Shown piece by piece: positions 19,742 to 28,549 of a stretch of DNA of 62,742 bases. This DNA comes from Anaerobacillus alkalidiazotrophicus (lineage in GTDB: Bacteria > Bacillota > Bacilli > Bacillales_H > Anaerobacillaceae). Where the stretch lies: NCBI RefSeq assembly GCF_001866055.1, contig NZ_MLQS01000011.1:1-62742 (forward strand), read 5' to 3'. Each line of letters opens with the position of its first letter. Position 1 is the first letter of the stretch. Both the position numbers and the translations under genes were made by a program. The notes under the pieces were generated by a model. That model made no database searches and was not told the DNA's origin. It worked only from the letters and a program-made list of their open reading frames with translations.

Positions 19742-22240
19742 CTACAGTGCTTTCTTCTTTCTATTTAATCCAACTGTCTGATACATAGGTATTGTCGCCC
19801 ATCTCGGTAAATTTCTTTTCACATTCGCTACAACAACAGTCATATCATCGTCTATTTTATTATCCCCTGTACGAATTACTTGTTCAATTATTAAATCAGC
19901 AACTTCTTGTGGTTCTGTTGCTTTAATTTCTTTTATGATACGTTTCATCCAAGCTTCACTATTCTCAACATGCTTTGGACCATCAAAAATTCCATCACTC
20001 ATCATAATTAACAAATCTCCAGCCTTTAATTGCTCACTGACAACATCAACATCAAATTCATTTATAATTCCCATTGGTAGATTACTAGCTTCTACCATAA
20101 AAACTTTATCTCCCCTTTTTATAAAACTAGGCGTAGAGCCGATTTTCAGGAATTTTGCCGAAGCATCTTGCAAATCAATCATCGCTAAATCCAATGTAGA
20201 GAAAATTTCATCGGTAGAACGTAAAGATAGAACTGAGTTCACAGACTTAATAGCCACTGTTTCTTCTATGCCAGACTGTAATATATTTTGAAGAAGCTGC
20301 AATGTTTCATTACTTTCTAAATGAGCTCTCTCACCATTTCCCATTCCGTCACTTATTGCAACGGCATATTTACCAGCCCCAATCTCCATCGTTGAGTAAC
20401 TATCACCAGAAATCCACGCACCACCTTTAGCAACTGTCGCAATACCAGTCTCCACAACAAATTGTTTAGCAGAACCAAATGATACATTCGTATAACCGTT
20501 AGGGTAGTAGTTTTTATCAGCTTTCTTTACTACAATCGTTTCTTCTAAAATATGGGACAACATCGGAGCAACAATTTTTTCACATTCACCATGTTCATTT
20601 GTAGGTACACTAATTTCAATATCTACATTCCCCTCGTCAAGTTGGAATATCTCTACATGTCCAATATCTACCCCTGCATCACGAAGGGCATCAAGTATTT
20701 GCTCCTCTTGAATTTGGAGATTTTCCCTTTCTTTTTGTATTTCTTTCGCAAAATCGCCCATTACCTTTGAAACTCCTAAAAGTTGGTCTGCAACAAGTTT
20801 TCTACTTTCTAGTAACTGCCTTTTTAATTTTTTTCCTGCATGATACTGATTCAATTCATGTTGAATCACATGAATTACTTTCTCTGCCTTCAAACAATAC
20901 CTTTCCCAATCAACTTTTAACCGTTTATTTACTTGGTGTTCATTTTCGTAACTAACCATAATTTCTTGCATATGATTATACGTTTTATCAAAATTTTTCG
21001 TCCAACACTGCTCCTTTCGAAAACACATTTGGCATGTTTTTTCCGTAACGTTACTTAAAAAGTAATCAACTTCTCGCTCTGGGTCTTCCTCATCAGTATC
21101 TACTTGGGCGCTAGAAAAACTGTTTGATAATGTTTGAAATAGGGTTGAGAATTGTTCAACCTTTCCAGCTGTTACATCTCTAAATTTTCGTAAATATTGT
21201 TGTTGCTCCTTCCAATATTCTGCAGTACCTGGAATATACTTAGAGATCCTCATAATTAAATTTCGTGGGGTTATTATAAATATAAGTATAGCTACTAGTG
21301 ATTCCATTACTGTTAATGTGATGGTTCCACTCCCGTCCCCATATAAGCCTATTAATAGTGTTCCAACTAAGAGTCCAATACCAACGCCTATTTTTTTCCC
21401 ATCTTTTAATAGGCCACCTAACAAGCCTGAGAATGCTAATAAACTCATTTGGTAAAGACTTGCAACACTCGCTAAACTTAAAATTAGCCCTGTTACCACT
21501 CCAACTGTTGAACCGATAGCAGCTCCACCGACAAAAGCAAAAATTAACACTAAGTATCTAGCTAAGATATTTTCAGCAGCCATACCGTAAAAAATCCAAC
21601 CGATCGTACCTGTCATAACTGAAGCAAGTAAAATAATTAAGCAAATGATTTCTTCATTTTTCAAAGAATGTTTGCGCTTTCTCTCCGTAATAATTGGAAC
21701 ACTTTGAATAAAAATCATCGTCAGAATAAAACTTAGACCACCCTCAACAACCGATACTAACCAAACATAATTCGTAATTGTTCCTTCTAAAACATACGCA
21801 AGCAACGTTTTAGAAATAAAAATAGCAGCAAAGACTAAAAATGGTAATAACCTTGATTTGTTGTCATATAATCTATTGAATAAGCGATATAAAAATAAAA
21901 ATGTTAAAATAGAAACAAAAGCATAACCACCATTCATAGGATCAATTGTGATTGCACCGGCTATTAAAGCTAACATAGCAATAGTAGACTTTTCCCGTTT
22001 TAATAGAAAGATTGCTGCAAAAAACGGCAAGATAAAAGGTAGCATTTCTGATAAAATGATTGCCCGTCCAAGTAAAAATCCAATAATGAAAATTAAAAAT
22101 CCCCATTTATAGAAGATAAGTGAAAATAGTTTGCCAAATCGATCCGTCTCACTTTCCTTTAGGTAGTTATCCCCATTCATTGAATTTGACAGTACCGTTC
22201 CTCTCATTGGTTCAACTGCTTTCAGTACTTTTCGAAACAC
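19742..22240 (-). CDS. spoIIE: Stage II sporulation protein E, PP2C-type phosphatase
   Basis: SpoIIE dephosphorylates SpoIIAA to release sigma-F in the forespore and also acts at the polar septum. The 832-residue protein has about ten membrane segments in its first 330 residues, a central region that in the family mediates FtsZ interaction, and a C-terminal PP2C domain (about 595-820). The metal-binding aspartates are visible in AISDGMGNGE, MMSDGIFDGP and DDDMTVVVA. The start is GTG (22238-22240) with GGTGG upstream. The promoter region carries the long spacer expected for Spo0A-activated transcription. Confidence 0.97.
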   Translation of the reverse strand: MFRKVLKAVEPMRGTVLSNSMNGDNYLKESETDRFGKLFSLIFYKWGFLIFIIGFLLGRAIILSEMLPFILPFFAAIFLLKREKSTIAMLALIAGAITIDPMNGGYAFVSILTFLFLYRLFNRLYDNKSRLLPFLVFAAIFISKTLLAYVLEGTITNYVWLVSVVEGGLSFILTMIFIQSVPIITERKRKHSLKNEEIICLIILLASVMTGTIGWIFYGMAAENILARYLVLIFAFVGGAAIGSTVGVVTGLILSLASVASLYQMSLLAFSGLLGGLLKDGKKIGVGIGLLVGTLLIGLYGDGSGTITLTVMESLVAILIFIITPRNLIMRISKYIPGTAEYWKEQQQYLRKFRDVTAGKVEQFSTLFQTLSNSFSSAQVDTDEEDPEREVDYFLSNVTEKTCQMCFRKEQCWTKNFDKTYNHMQEIMVSYENEHQVNKRLKVDWERYCLKAEKVIHVIQHELNQYHAGKKLKRQLLESRKLVADQLLGVSKVMGDFAKEIQKERENLQIQEEQILDALRDAGVDIGHVEIFQLDEGNVDIEISVPTNEHGECEKIVAPMLSHILEETIVVKKADKNYYPNGYTNVSFGSAKQFVVETGIATVAKGGAWISGDSYSTMEIGAGKYAVAISDGMGNGERAHLESNETLQLLQNILQSGIEETVAIKSVNSVLSLRSTDEIFSTLDLAMIDLQDASAKFLKIGSTPSFIKRGDKVFMVEASNLPMGIINEFDVDVVSEQLKAGDLLIMMSDGIFDGPKHVENSEAWMKRIIKEIKATEPQEVADLIIEQVIRTGDNKIDDDMTVVVANVKRNLPRWATIPMYQTVGLNRKKKAL

Positions 22241-22274
22241 TTATATCCACCACCCGTTTTTTTATCGTGTTTCT

Positions 22275-22341
22275 ATTATAAGCAGATCTTTCTTTCAATT
22301 TTTGTCAAAACAACAGAGCTTGTCTAAAAAAGTGTTCGACT
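22275..22341 (-). promoter_or_regulatory. spoIIE promoter, Spo0A-type with 22-nt spacer
   Basis: On the minus strand, TTGACA (22303-22308) and a perfect TATAAT (22275-22280) are separated by 22 nt instead of 17. An AGTCGAA (22335-22341), one mismatch from the Spo0A box TGTCGAA, lies upstream. Over-long spacing between good hexamers is known from B. subtilis spoIIG and spoIIE, where Spo0A~P compensates for it. The elements are seen; the regulation is inferred by homology. Confidence 0.7.
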
Positions 22342-22468
22342 TGTTTCTAGTAAGCTAGTCAAAAAAACACTCAAAGACCGTACAATAATTTTAGTCTATG
22401 TAAAAGCATCTCGAATTGTACTACAAAACCAATTCCAAAAGGCGAAATTTGGAAAAAGGTTTTTCCTT

Positions 22469-22540
22469 AAGAAAAGCGCAAGGCGGGCACCTTGCGCTAG
22501 ACAGTTTCCAAATAAGAAATTTTATACTTTCTTACCTTAA
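22469..22540 (+). repeat. Mosaic intergenic repeat, minimal hairpin copy
   Basis: This 72-bp copy retains only the ends: AAGAAAAGCGCAAGG, a CGGGCA loop, CCTTGCGCTAGACAGTTTCC, and a TTTTATACTTTCTTAC tail. GCGCAAGG and CCTTGCGC form a perfect 8-bp stem. It shows that the two family ends pair with each other. It abuts the yabR terminator. Confidence 0.8.
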
Positions 22541-22544
22541 AACT

Positions 22545-22574
22545 AAAACACCCTTCTATCCGAAGGGTGTTTTA
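22545..22574 (-). terminator. Rho-independent terminator of yabR
   Basis: Minus-strand AAAACACCCTTC, 4-nt loop, GAAGGGTGTTTT followed by a T-containing run. It lies about 45 bp after the yabR stop, ending the yabP-yabQ-divIC-yabR unit. Confidence 0.87.
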
Positions 22575-22621
22575 TTATATATTAAAGATATTTATTATGT
22601 TCAATTGTCAAATGCAGCAAG

Positions 22622-23095
22622 TTAGCCTCGTCTAGCACCTCGACCTCCGCGTTTTGATTCTGTGTTACGCTTTAAAGAAGTAAGTCTTTCCTCACTATCT
22701 TTTAAAAAGCGATTCATTTTGTCCTCAAAAGAAAGGGATGGACGAGCTTGGTTATTCCTATTGCCATTATTACGAGATCCATATTGTTTGTTTCCTGGTC
22801 TTTCTTGATCACGATCACGTGGCGGCCTTTTTTGAGGTCTTGGTTGCTCTTCTTGTGGACGCTCTTTAGCCTTTCTTATTGAAAGTCCAATTTTACCGTC
22901 CTTTTCAACTGCAATAACTTTAACCTCAACTTCATCACCAACTTTTAATATTTCATTGATGTCTTTAACATAATTATCCGCTACCTCACTAATGTGAACA
23001 AGCCCAGTAATACCACCTGGCAGCTCAATAAATGCTCCAAAATGGGTGATACCTGTTACCTTCCCTTGTAACTTGCTGCCTACTTCGATTGACAT
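22622..23095 (-). CDS. yabR: S1-domain RNA-binding protein (YabR-like)
   Basis: The 157-residue protein has one S1 domain at residues 1-73 (VGSKLQGKVTGITHFGAFIE, VHISEVADNYVKDI, VKVIAVEKDGKIGLSI), resembling the C-terminal domain of polynucleotide phosphorylase. A basic, low-complexity, Arg/Asn/Gln-rich tail follows. The start at 23095 (MSIEVGSKLQ) has GGAGGAG upstream, somewhat far; a nine-codon extension to 23122 is possible but less like the family. It follows divIC as in B. subtilis. The RNA target is unknown. Confidence 0.93.
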   Translation of the reverse strand: MSIEVGSKLQGKVTGITHFGAFIELPGGITGLVHISEVADNYVKDINEILKVGDEVEVKVIAVEKDGKIGLSIRKAKERPQEEQPRPQKRPPRDRDQERPGNKQYGSRNNGNRNNQARPSLSFEDKMNRFLKDSEERLTSLKRNTESKRGGRGARRG

Positions 23096-23165
23096 GAAAA
23101 AAATGCTCCTCCTTAAAAACATAATTATAATACTATCTAATTATACATGATAAAAAAAACAAGTG

Positions 23166-23546
23166 TCAATCTGAAGTAATAGTTGGAAGTTTAAAGATAA
23201 TCTCTCCTGGTTTAGTTAAGAAATAATCTCTTCTAGCAATTTCTGCAATGTACTCAAGACTATTTAAATTTTCGATTTCGTCTATGAGATCTCTCTCCAC
23301 TAACTGTAACTGAACTAGTTCATTCTCTAGATATTGTTTTTTCTCTATTTTCTGACTAAGAACAGTATGTTGTGATTGTAGAGTTATTACTGTAGCTACC
23401 ATTACAGTCGCAACAAATAAACCTAAGGCACTAAGGCGACGAACAAGTCCTTTATTACTTATTGACTTCTGCTCTATTTTCTTATCATGCTGTTCAATGT
23501 AATGAGAGTTCAGCTCTCTTACATTCCTTTGTTGTGCGCTATTCAT
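23166..23546 (-). CDS. divIC: Cell-division protein DivIC (FtsB-like)
   Basis: DivIC is a bitopic septal protein that works with FtsL and DivIB in septal peptidoglycan synthesis. The 126-residue protein has a basic cytoplasmic part, one membrane segment (about residues 38-57, LGLFVATVMVATVITL), a coiled coil (about 60-95) and the short conserved EYIAEIARRDYFLTKPGEIIF. The ATG at 23546 has AAAGGG about 8 nt upstream; ATG 23552 and GTG 23555 are alternatives. Confidence 0.93.
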   Translation of the reverse strand: MNSAQQRNVRELNSHYIEQHDKKIEQKSISNKGLVRRLSALGLFVATVMVATVITLQSQHTVLSQKIEKKQYLENELVQLQLVERDLIDEIENLNSLEYIAEIARRDYFLTKPGEIIFKLPTITSD

Positions 23547-23581
23547 CCTCATCACCCTTTTACGACCCTTATTTTAGAAAT

Positions 23582-24169
23582 TTACTCTTTTTTATTAAGC
23601 CGTTGTTTTATATAGTTCTTTATTTTGCTTAAAAATCCTAGTTTACTTTTATATTTTTTGATTTTTTCCTTCGGCAAAAGCCTCCAAATTCCTTTACCAA
23701 TCCAAACGAAAGGTGTATAAATGACTTCCAAAAGGAAAAATATGACTGATATTGTAAAACTTATTACCATCATACACAGCTTGTATAAAAGTTTCAACAA
23801 CTCTTTCGTAGGATTTATAATAAGCATAAATAAAGCAGCTTTACAAAATTTATAGGTTTTAATAATTGTTGAGATAAGTGCTTCTAAAATCTTTAGATAT
23901 ATACTAAATAAAAGAGCGCGATAGCAAGAATAACCACACAACAGAGCAAGCAAAATATAAAATCTCATTTCTCCTTCATTTACTTGCAATAAAATATAAA
24001 ATACAAGAAGCCCTTGTAAAACCCAAAACAAACTATCATTAATGACTGTAATCCATTTTTTCCAATTACGACCTCTAATTAAGCGGCTATAGGTGTCGAT
24101 AGCCATACCTAGCCACCCGCCCATAGCCACCATAATAAGCATGGTTTGAAGTTGAACTGTTAGACTCAC
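23582..24169 (-). CDS. yabQ: Spore cortex biosynthesis protein YabQ
   Basis: YabQ is a mother-cell membrane protein required for spore cortex formation. The 195-residue protein has about five hydrophobic segments and a basic C-terminus, with the conserved MGGWLGMAIDTYSRLI near the start. Its GTG start overlaps the TGA stop of yabP (GTGA), implying translational coupling. The yabP-yabQ-divIC order is conserved in endospore formers. Confidence 0.92.
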   Translation of the reverse strand: MSLTVQLQTMLIMVAMGGWLGMAIDTYSRLIRGRNWKKWITVINDSLFWVLQGLLVFYILLQVNEGEMRFYILLALLCGYSCYRALLFSIYLKILEALISTIIKTYKFCKAALFMLIINPTKELLKLLYKLCMMVISFTISVIFFLLEVIYTPFVWIGKGIWRLLPKEKIKKYKSKLGFLSKIKNYIKQRLNKKE

Positions 24170-24474
24170 TTGAATAACTTCCCAAAGAAGCCTTTAGCCT
24201 TATCATTCTGTTGCTGATCTAAATATACAAGGTCGTAAATTTTTCCTTCAATAGAAACAATACCTTGATCTACATCTAGGTTTTTCATGTGAAGATTGTG
24301 CCCCCGAATTGCTAAAAACCCTAATTCTGTTTCCATTAAGAACTCTTCGTTATCAAAGCTTTCCACTTGCTTTACTCCTGTAATATCTAAGTGTTTTCTC
24401 CCCCGCATAGTAATATTATGTTCCTTCATCTTTCTATCTCTCCCCATTGGAGTGCCAAATTCATACTGATCCAT
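24166..24474 (-). CDS. yabP: Sporulation protein YabP (forespore-outer-membrane coat assembly family)
   Basis: The 102-residue soluble protein contains HLDITGVKQVESFDNEEFLMETELGFLAIRG, here quoted only in parts HLDITGVKQVESFDNEEF and ETELGFLAIRG, which match B. subtilis YabP closely. YabP is expressed in the mother cell and needed with YabQ for normal sporulation. GAGGAGG lies at good distance before the ATG. It is the first gene of the yabP-yabQ-divIC-yabR unit. Confidence 0.94.
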   Translation of the reverse strand: MDQYEFGTPMGRDRKMKEHNITMRGRKHLDITGVKQVESFDNEEFLMETELGFLAIRGHNLHMKNLDVDQGIVSIEGKIYDLVYLDQQQNDKAKGFFGKLFK

Positions 24475-24540
24475 ACTAAATTCCTCCTCGTATCCTCTAT
24501 TTACGCTTATATTTATGTAAACGAGTTAAAGATTAGAACA

Positions 24541-24738
24541 AGCCTTTTTACAAAGCGGTGTTTTGTAAAAAGTGTAACCTAGAAGCAGGTTTTGCGAGGG
24601 CGAGTAATCGCGCATAAGGGCTATCAGAGATGTATTTCATATAGATATTAAAGCAGTTGTATGACTGAAGTGACCGAGCTCGTAGGCTGCTTGTGCTAGA
24701 CAGTTTCCAAGTTAGAAATTTATAAATTCTGATTATTA
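24541..24738 (+). repeat. Mosaic intergenic repeat, 5'-divergent copy
   Basis: The 3' half is well conserved: GACTGAAGTGACCGAGCTCG, GTGCTAGACAGTTTCCAAGT and TTATAAATTCTG. The 5' half is divergent and lacks the GCGCAAGCGCC start. It lies between rqcP and yabP and its end meets the rqcP terminator within a few bases. Confidence 0.75.
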
Positions 24739-24739
24739 G

Positions 24740-24770
24740 AAAAAGGAGTGACCGAGGTCATCTCCTTTTT
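24740..24770 (-). terminator. Rho-independent terminator of rqcP
   Basis: Perfect stem AAAAGGAG-TGACC/GGTCA-CTCCTTTT around a GA loop with one bulge, starting right after the rqcP stop codon. It has T-runs on both sides and could work in both directions. Confidence 0.9.
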
Positions 24771-25046
24771 CTAAAATTGATTTTCTGTTGTATGAACTGG
24801 TTCCTCTTTTAATATCGTGTACATGGTTGCTGCTTCATCTTTTTTAGATGTTTCCTTAATATCATCAATTCTAACAGTTACCATCTTTTGGCCGAAGCGT
24901 ACTTTTAATTCATCACCAATTTTCACCGTTGAACTTGCCTTTGCAACTTGCCCATTTATCGAAATTCTTCCTTGATCAGAAACCTCTTTTGCTAGAGTTC
25001 TACGCTTGATTAAGCGTGACACTTTCAAAAATTTATCTAACCTCAT
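24771..25046 (-). CDS. rqcP: S4-domain protein RqcP (YabO), ribosome quality control
   Basis: The 91-residue protein is a single S4 RNA-binding domain (MRLDKFLKVSRLIKRRTLAK, then ISINGQVAKASSTVKIGDEL). RqcP binds stalled 50S subunits with RqcH and tRNA-Ala to drive alanine tailing in B. subtilis; it is related to Hsp15. The gene lies after mazG and before yabP as in B. subtilis, and ends in a strong terminator. Confidence 0.94.
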   Translation of the reverse strand: MRLDKFLKVSRLIKRRTLAKEVSDQGRISINGQVAKASSTVKIGDELKVRFGQKMVTVRIDDIKETSKKDEAATMYTILKEEPVHTTENQF

Positions 25047-25112
25047 TTTTATCCCCCCAAATTAACTAAATTACAGTTGATTAAAATAACTTTTTGTATG
25101 CTAGCAACCAAA

Positions 25113-26573
25113 TTACATCTTTTTCGCGTCTTCCCATATGGCATCTAAATACGCCAAGTCCACTTCAGCAAAGGTTAGCTCACGTTCTTGTAGTGTTTTT
25201 TCAATATAAGCAAATCTGTTAAAAAATTTCTCGTTTGTTGAGTGGAGCGCTAACTCAGGATCGATCTGATAATATCGAGCCAAGTTAACAAAGGCAAACA
25301 ATACGTCACCAAACTCTTTTCTTGCTCTTTCTGAATTATTTTGCTTTGTTTCAATCATAAATTCAGCAATTTCTTCTTGAACCTTCATCCAAATCGGAGC
25401 TACTTCATCCCAATCAAAGCCAACTTTTGCAGCCTTTTTTTGGAGATTACTTGCACGAGATAAGGCGGGCATACTTTTAGGAACTCCCGATAAAAACGAA
25501 TGATCACTTTGGCCACTTGTTTCTTTTTCCTGTCGCTTAATTTCATCCCACTTCTTAATAACTTCGTCTGAATCAGGTAAATTTCCTTCTCCGAAAACAT
25601 GTGGATGTCTTCTAACCATTTTTTCCGTGAGAGAAGAAATAACATCGTCTACCGTAAACATTCCTTCATCTTCACCAATTTGAGCGTGCAGCATAACCTG
25701 CAGCAGAACATCACCTAGTTCTTCTGCTAAATGATCCTCATCCTCTTCATCAATAGCATCAAGAACTTCATATGCTTCTTCTAATAAATATTTTTTCAGA
25801 GAGGTATGAGTCTGCTTTTTATCCCAAGGACATCCGTTAGGGCCTCTTAGGTGAGCAATTACTTCTCTTAGTTTATCAAAATCACGATAAAGAATTGTTT
25901 CGTCTTTAACCGGTGGTACATAAACAGCTGTTAAGTTATTTAAAGTAGCTACACGATCTAACTCATATAGTGGTACCTTTTTGATCTCTTCTTGGCTACT
26001 CCCTGCTGCAGTGACGATCGTAACTTCATATTCATCAGGTAATAGATCCATTAAAGTTAATTTCACTTCACTTGCAATAAATGCATCGTAGACTTGGCAA
26101 ATAATAATATGGTGCCTTACTTGTATTTCCGCTTTTAAAAGCTCCGTCCCATCAACAATTTGACAGCCTTCAATAGGGTCAATTTGTAAAGCTTGAAACA
26201 TATTATCTAGAAAGCTTTGACCACCAACAATCTCTAAAGTAATATTGTGTTCCTTTGATTGTTGTACTAGTAACTGTACGGTACTTTCAGCAACAAAAGG
26301 GTGACCTGGAACGCCATAAACAATATCTTTTTCCTTTGCTTTTTCTATTAGTTCGGATGTGATTTCTTGATAAACATCTTTAAATTGATCATTATTTTCA
26401 TATATGTGGTCAAATGATTGATAAGTAAATCCTTCAGCTTCAAGTTGTTCGACAACTGGGTGTTCTTTCGTTCGGAGATACACATTTTCAGATTTCATTA
26501 ATGTATGGTATATACCTAAAGGCATTTGATTAAGGTCTCCAGCCCCTAAACCTAAAATAATAATTTTCCCCAT
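25113..26573 (-). CDS. mazG: Fusion of tetrapyrrole methylase-like domain and MazG pyrophosphohydrolase (YabN)
   Basis: The 486-residue protein joins an N-terminal SAM-dependent tetrapyrrole methylase-type domain (IIILGLGAGDLNQMPLG, VYGVPGHPFVAEST) with a C-terminal tandem MazG nucleotide pyrophosphohydrolase. The latter is marked by RGPNGCPWDKKQTHTSLKKY, then EEAYEVLDAI and EELGDVLLQVMLHA. MazG hydrolyses NTPs, including damaged ones, to NMPs. This fusion is the usual Bacillus architecture. What the methylase-like part does is not known. Confidence 0.94.
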   Translation of the reverse strand: MGKIIILGLGAGDLNQMPLGIYHTLMKSENVYLRTKEHPVVEQLEAEGFTYQSFDHIYENNDQFKDVYQEITSELIEKAKEKDIVYGVPGHPFVAESTVQLLVQQSKEHNITLEIVGGQSFLDNMFQALQIDPIEGCQIVDGTELLKAEIQVRHHIIICQVYDAFIASEVKLTLMDLLPDEYEVTIVTAAGSSQEEIKKVPLYELDRVATLNNLTAVYVPPVKDETILYRDFDKLREVIAHLRGPNGCPWDKKQTHTSLKKYLLEEAYEVLDAIDEEDEDHLAEELGDVLLQVMLHAQIGEDEGMFTVDDVISSLTEKMVRRHPHVFGEGNLPDSDEVIKKWDEIKRQEKETSGQSDHSFLSGVPKSMPALSRASNLQKKAAKVGFDWDEVAPIWMKVQEEIAEFMIETKQNNSERARKEFGDVLFAFVNLARYYQIDPELALHSTNEKFFNRFAYIEKTLQERELTFAEVDLAYLDAIWEDAKKM

Positions 26574-26673
26574 TACCTTACCCCTTCCAGGTGTATATTA
26601 AGTTTATAAGTTAACATTTCTATTGAATTTAACAACATAAGCCTGATGAACATTTTTAATAACAATAACCTAG

Positions 26674-28263
26674 TTATGTACTATTTTTTGACTGCATAAA
26701 CGCTGCAAGCTTTCTAATTTTCGGTATATGTTCTAACTCATCTTCTGAAAATAGCTTATTTATTATCATCAATACTAATAATATAAAAACTCCAATGGTT
26801 ACACTACTTATAGCAATAAAAGCATTACCAATCCGACTATAGACTAAATCACTAAAAATAATAAAACTACTTTGCTTCCATATAAAAGTAACTAACCCCA
26901 TAACCACTAAAGAAAAAATTGTCTTTATTGCTCTTGGATACTGTATCGCCGGCAAAACATTGATCTTTCGTAACACATAGAAATTTAAACTTGCACAGAT
27001 AGCACATGAGATTACCGTAGCCATGGCTGCACCCAATGTACCGTGTACAGGAATTAACCAAAGATTAAGTATTAATTTAACGAGTAAACCAACTATTACA
27101 TGAACAACAGTAACATAAACTTTGTTTAACCCGTGTAAAATAGCTGATGTAGTTAGAAAAACGGATGTAAAAAATATCGCTATGCCCATAGTACCAAGGA
27201 CAACATAATCTTTATTGTCTTTAAAAAGCATCACGTTAGTAGGATCTATAATGACTGCAAGACCTATTGAGGCCGCTGCACCTATGAGAAAGCTAATACG
27301 AAAGGCAAGGCCACTATACTTTTTGACTAAATCTTGTTTTCCCTCTAAATTTACCTTCGCAATAAGCGGTACGATTATTAAAGAGAAAGACGTTGTAATT
27401 ACTGTACCCATCTGCACAAGAGGTTGTCCACGATCAAAAACTCCTTTAGAGATCTTTGCAACTTCTAAGGCTACCCCATTTTCGAGTAAAATTCTTAATA
27501 CAGTAATTGAGTCAATAAGTTGAAAAATAATCAATAAAAGACTACTAAGACATACCATAATCCCTTGAATAAAAATGATTTTTACTATGTCCATACTTAT
27601 TCGTTTATTGTATAGAGGCGGATCAGTTTTTTTATATTTTTGATAATAAAATAAAAGAACAAAAAAACCAATAACCCCTCCAATAATTGAAGCTATTGCC
27701 GCCCCAGTTCCTGCAGCATAGGGTCCATAACCATTTATGATAAAAATATAGGTTACAAATAAAATGGCACATACTCGAGAGAATTGTTCACTAACTTGAG
27801 AAACAGCTGTTGGCAACATTTCCCCCTGACCTTGAAAAAAACCTCGCAATACAGAAAGAAAAGGGATGATAAAAAAGATAAACGAAACGGCTCTTAAAGG
27901 GGTTTCTAAATTTTCATCGCCCATATATTTAGCTAACGTTGGAGTAGTAAAATAAATAAGGATAAAGCCTAAAAAGCTGAATGTTAGTAAGCTCCAAAAA
28001 GCACTCTTAATAATTGTATGACGCTCATTTTTTCTTTCTGAAATCAACCTAGAAATAATGATCGGAAATCCATATGTAGATAAAGCAACCGCAACTCCAT
28101 AGATAGGATAAATTTGTTGATAAACATAAAACCCTACATCTCCAACGATGTTTTGAAATGGTACCCGATAAATCGCACTTAAAATTTTTATCACGACCGC
28201 TGCGAGGGACAAATACAATGCACCCTTCCATAGCTTCTTGCCTTTATTCAATTCGCTTTGCAT
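26674..28263 (-). CDS. yabM: Multi-spanning polysaccharide flippase-family protein (SpoVB/MurJ-like, YabM)
   Basis: The 529-residue membrane protein has about 14 hydrophobic segments and belongs to the MOP flippase superfamily. It includes the SpoVB-like start LYLSLAAVVIKILSAIYRVP, and QQIYPIYGVAVALSTYGFP. SpoVB/MurJ relatives flip lipid-linked cell-wall precursors; the precise cargo of YabM has not been settled. It lies between spoVT and mazG as in B. subtilis, 100 bp before mazG. Confidence 0.92.
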   Translation of the reverse strand: MQSELNKGKKLWKGALYLSLAAVVIKILSAIYRVPFQNIVGDVGFYVYQQIYPIYGVAVALSTYGFPIIISRLISERKNERHTIIKSAFWSLLTFSFLGFILIYFTTPTLAKYMGDENLETPLRAVSFIFFIIPFLSVLRGFFQGQGEMLPTAVSQVSEQFSRVCAILFVTYIFIINGYGPYAAGTGAAIASIIGGVIGFFVLLFYYQKYKKTDPPLYNKRISMDIVKIIFIQGIMVCLSSLLLIIFQLIDSITVLRILLENGVALEVAKISKGVFDRGQPLVQMGTVITTSFSLIIVPLIAKVNLEGKQDLVKKYSGLAFRISFLIGAAASIGLAVIIDPTNVMLFKDNKDYVVLGTMGIAIFFTSVFLTTSAILHGLNKVYVTVVHVIVGLLVKLILNLWLIPVHGTLGAAMATVISCAICASLNFYVLRKINVLPAIQYPRAIKTIFSLVVMGLVTFIWKQSSFIIFSDLVYSRIGNAFIAISSVTIGVFILLVLMIINKLFSEDELEHIPKIRKLAAFMQSKNST

Positions 28264-28486
28264 TTTATTCCACCTAAACCTTTCACAAAACTCTTGCTAT
28301 TATAGCATACAGTTTCAACTCCAAGTATTTCTAATCTTTTATCAAATGAGCGGATTCCATAATTATACTCCCCCCATCACACCAGTCCATATCGAAACAT
28401 TTCAATTTCACTAAATATAGTCAATGCTCTTCAAACTTGTATGGTGAAACCAGTAGGAAATTTATTGATATTTATTTTGGGTAAAT

Positions 28487-28514
28487 AGAAAAAGAAGGGT
28501 CAATAACCCTTCTA
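28487..28514 (-). terminator. Rho-independent terminator of spoVT
   Basis: Minus-strand AGAAGGGT, 5-nt loop, ACCCTTCT followed by TTTTCTAT, about 35 bp past the spoVT stop. Confidence 0.88.
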
Positions 28515-28549
28515 AACGGCTCTTATATTAATTACTTTTTTTATTACTT

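Noticed and set aside
22241..22621. tRNA genes near yabR, as in B. subtilis
   Set aside because: No cloverleaf or conserved T-loop sequence is present on either strand.
25400..25645. 81-codon minus-strand frame
   Set aside because: It is an out-of-frame shadow within the MazG domain region.
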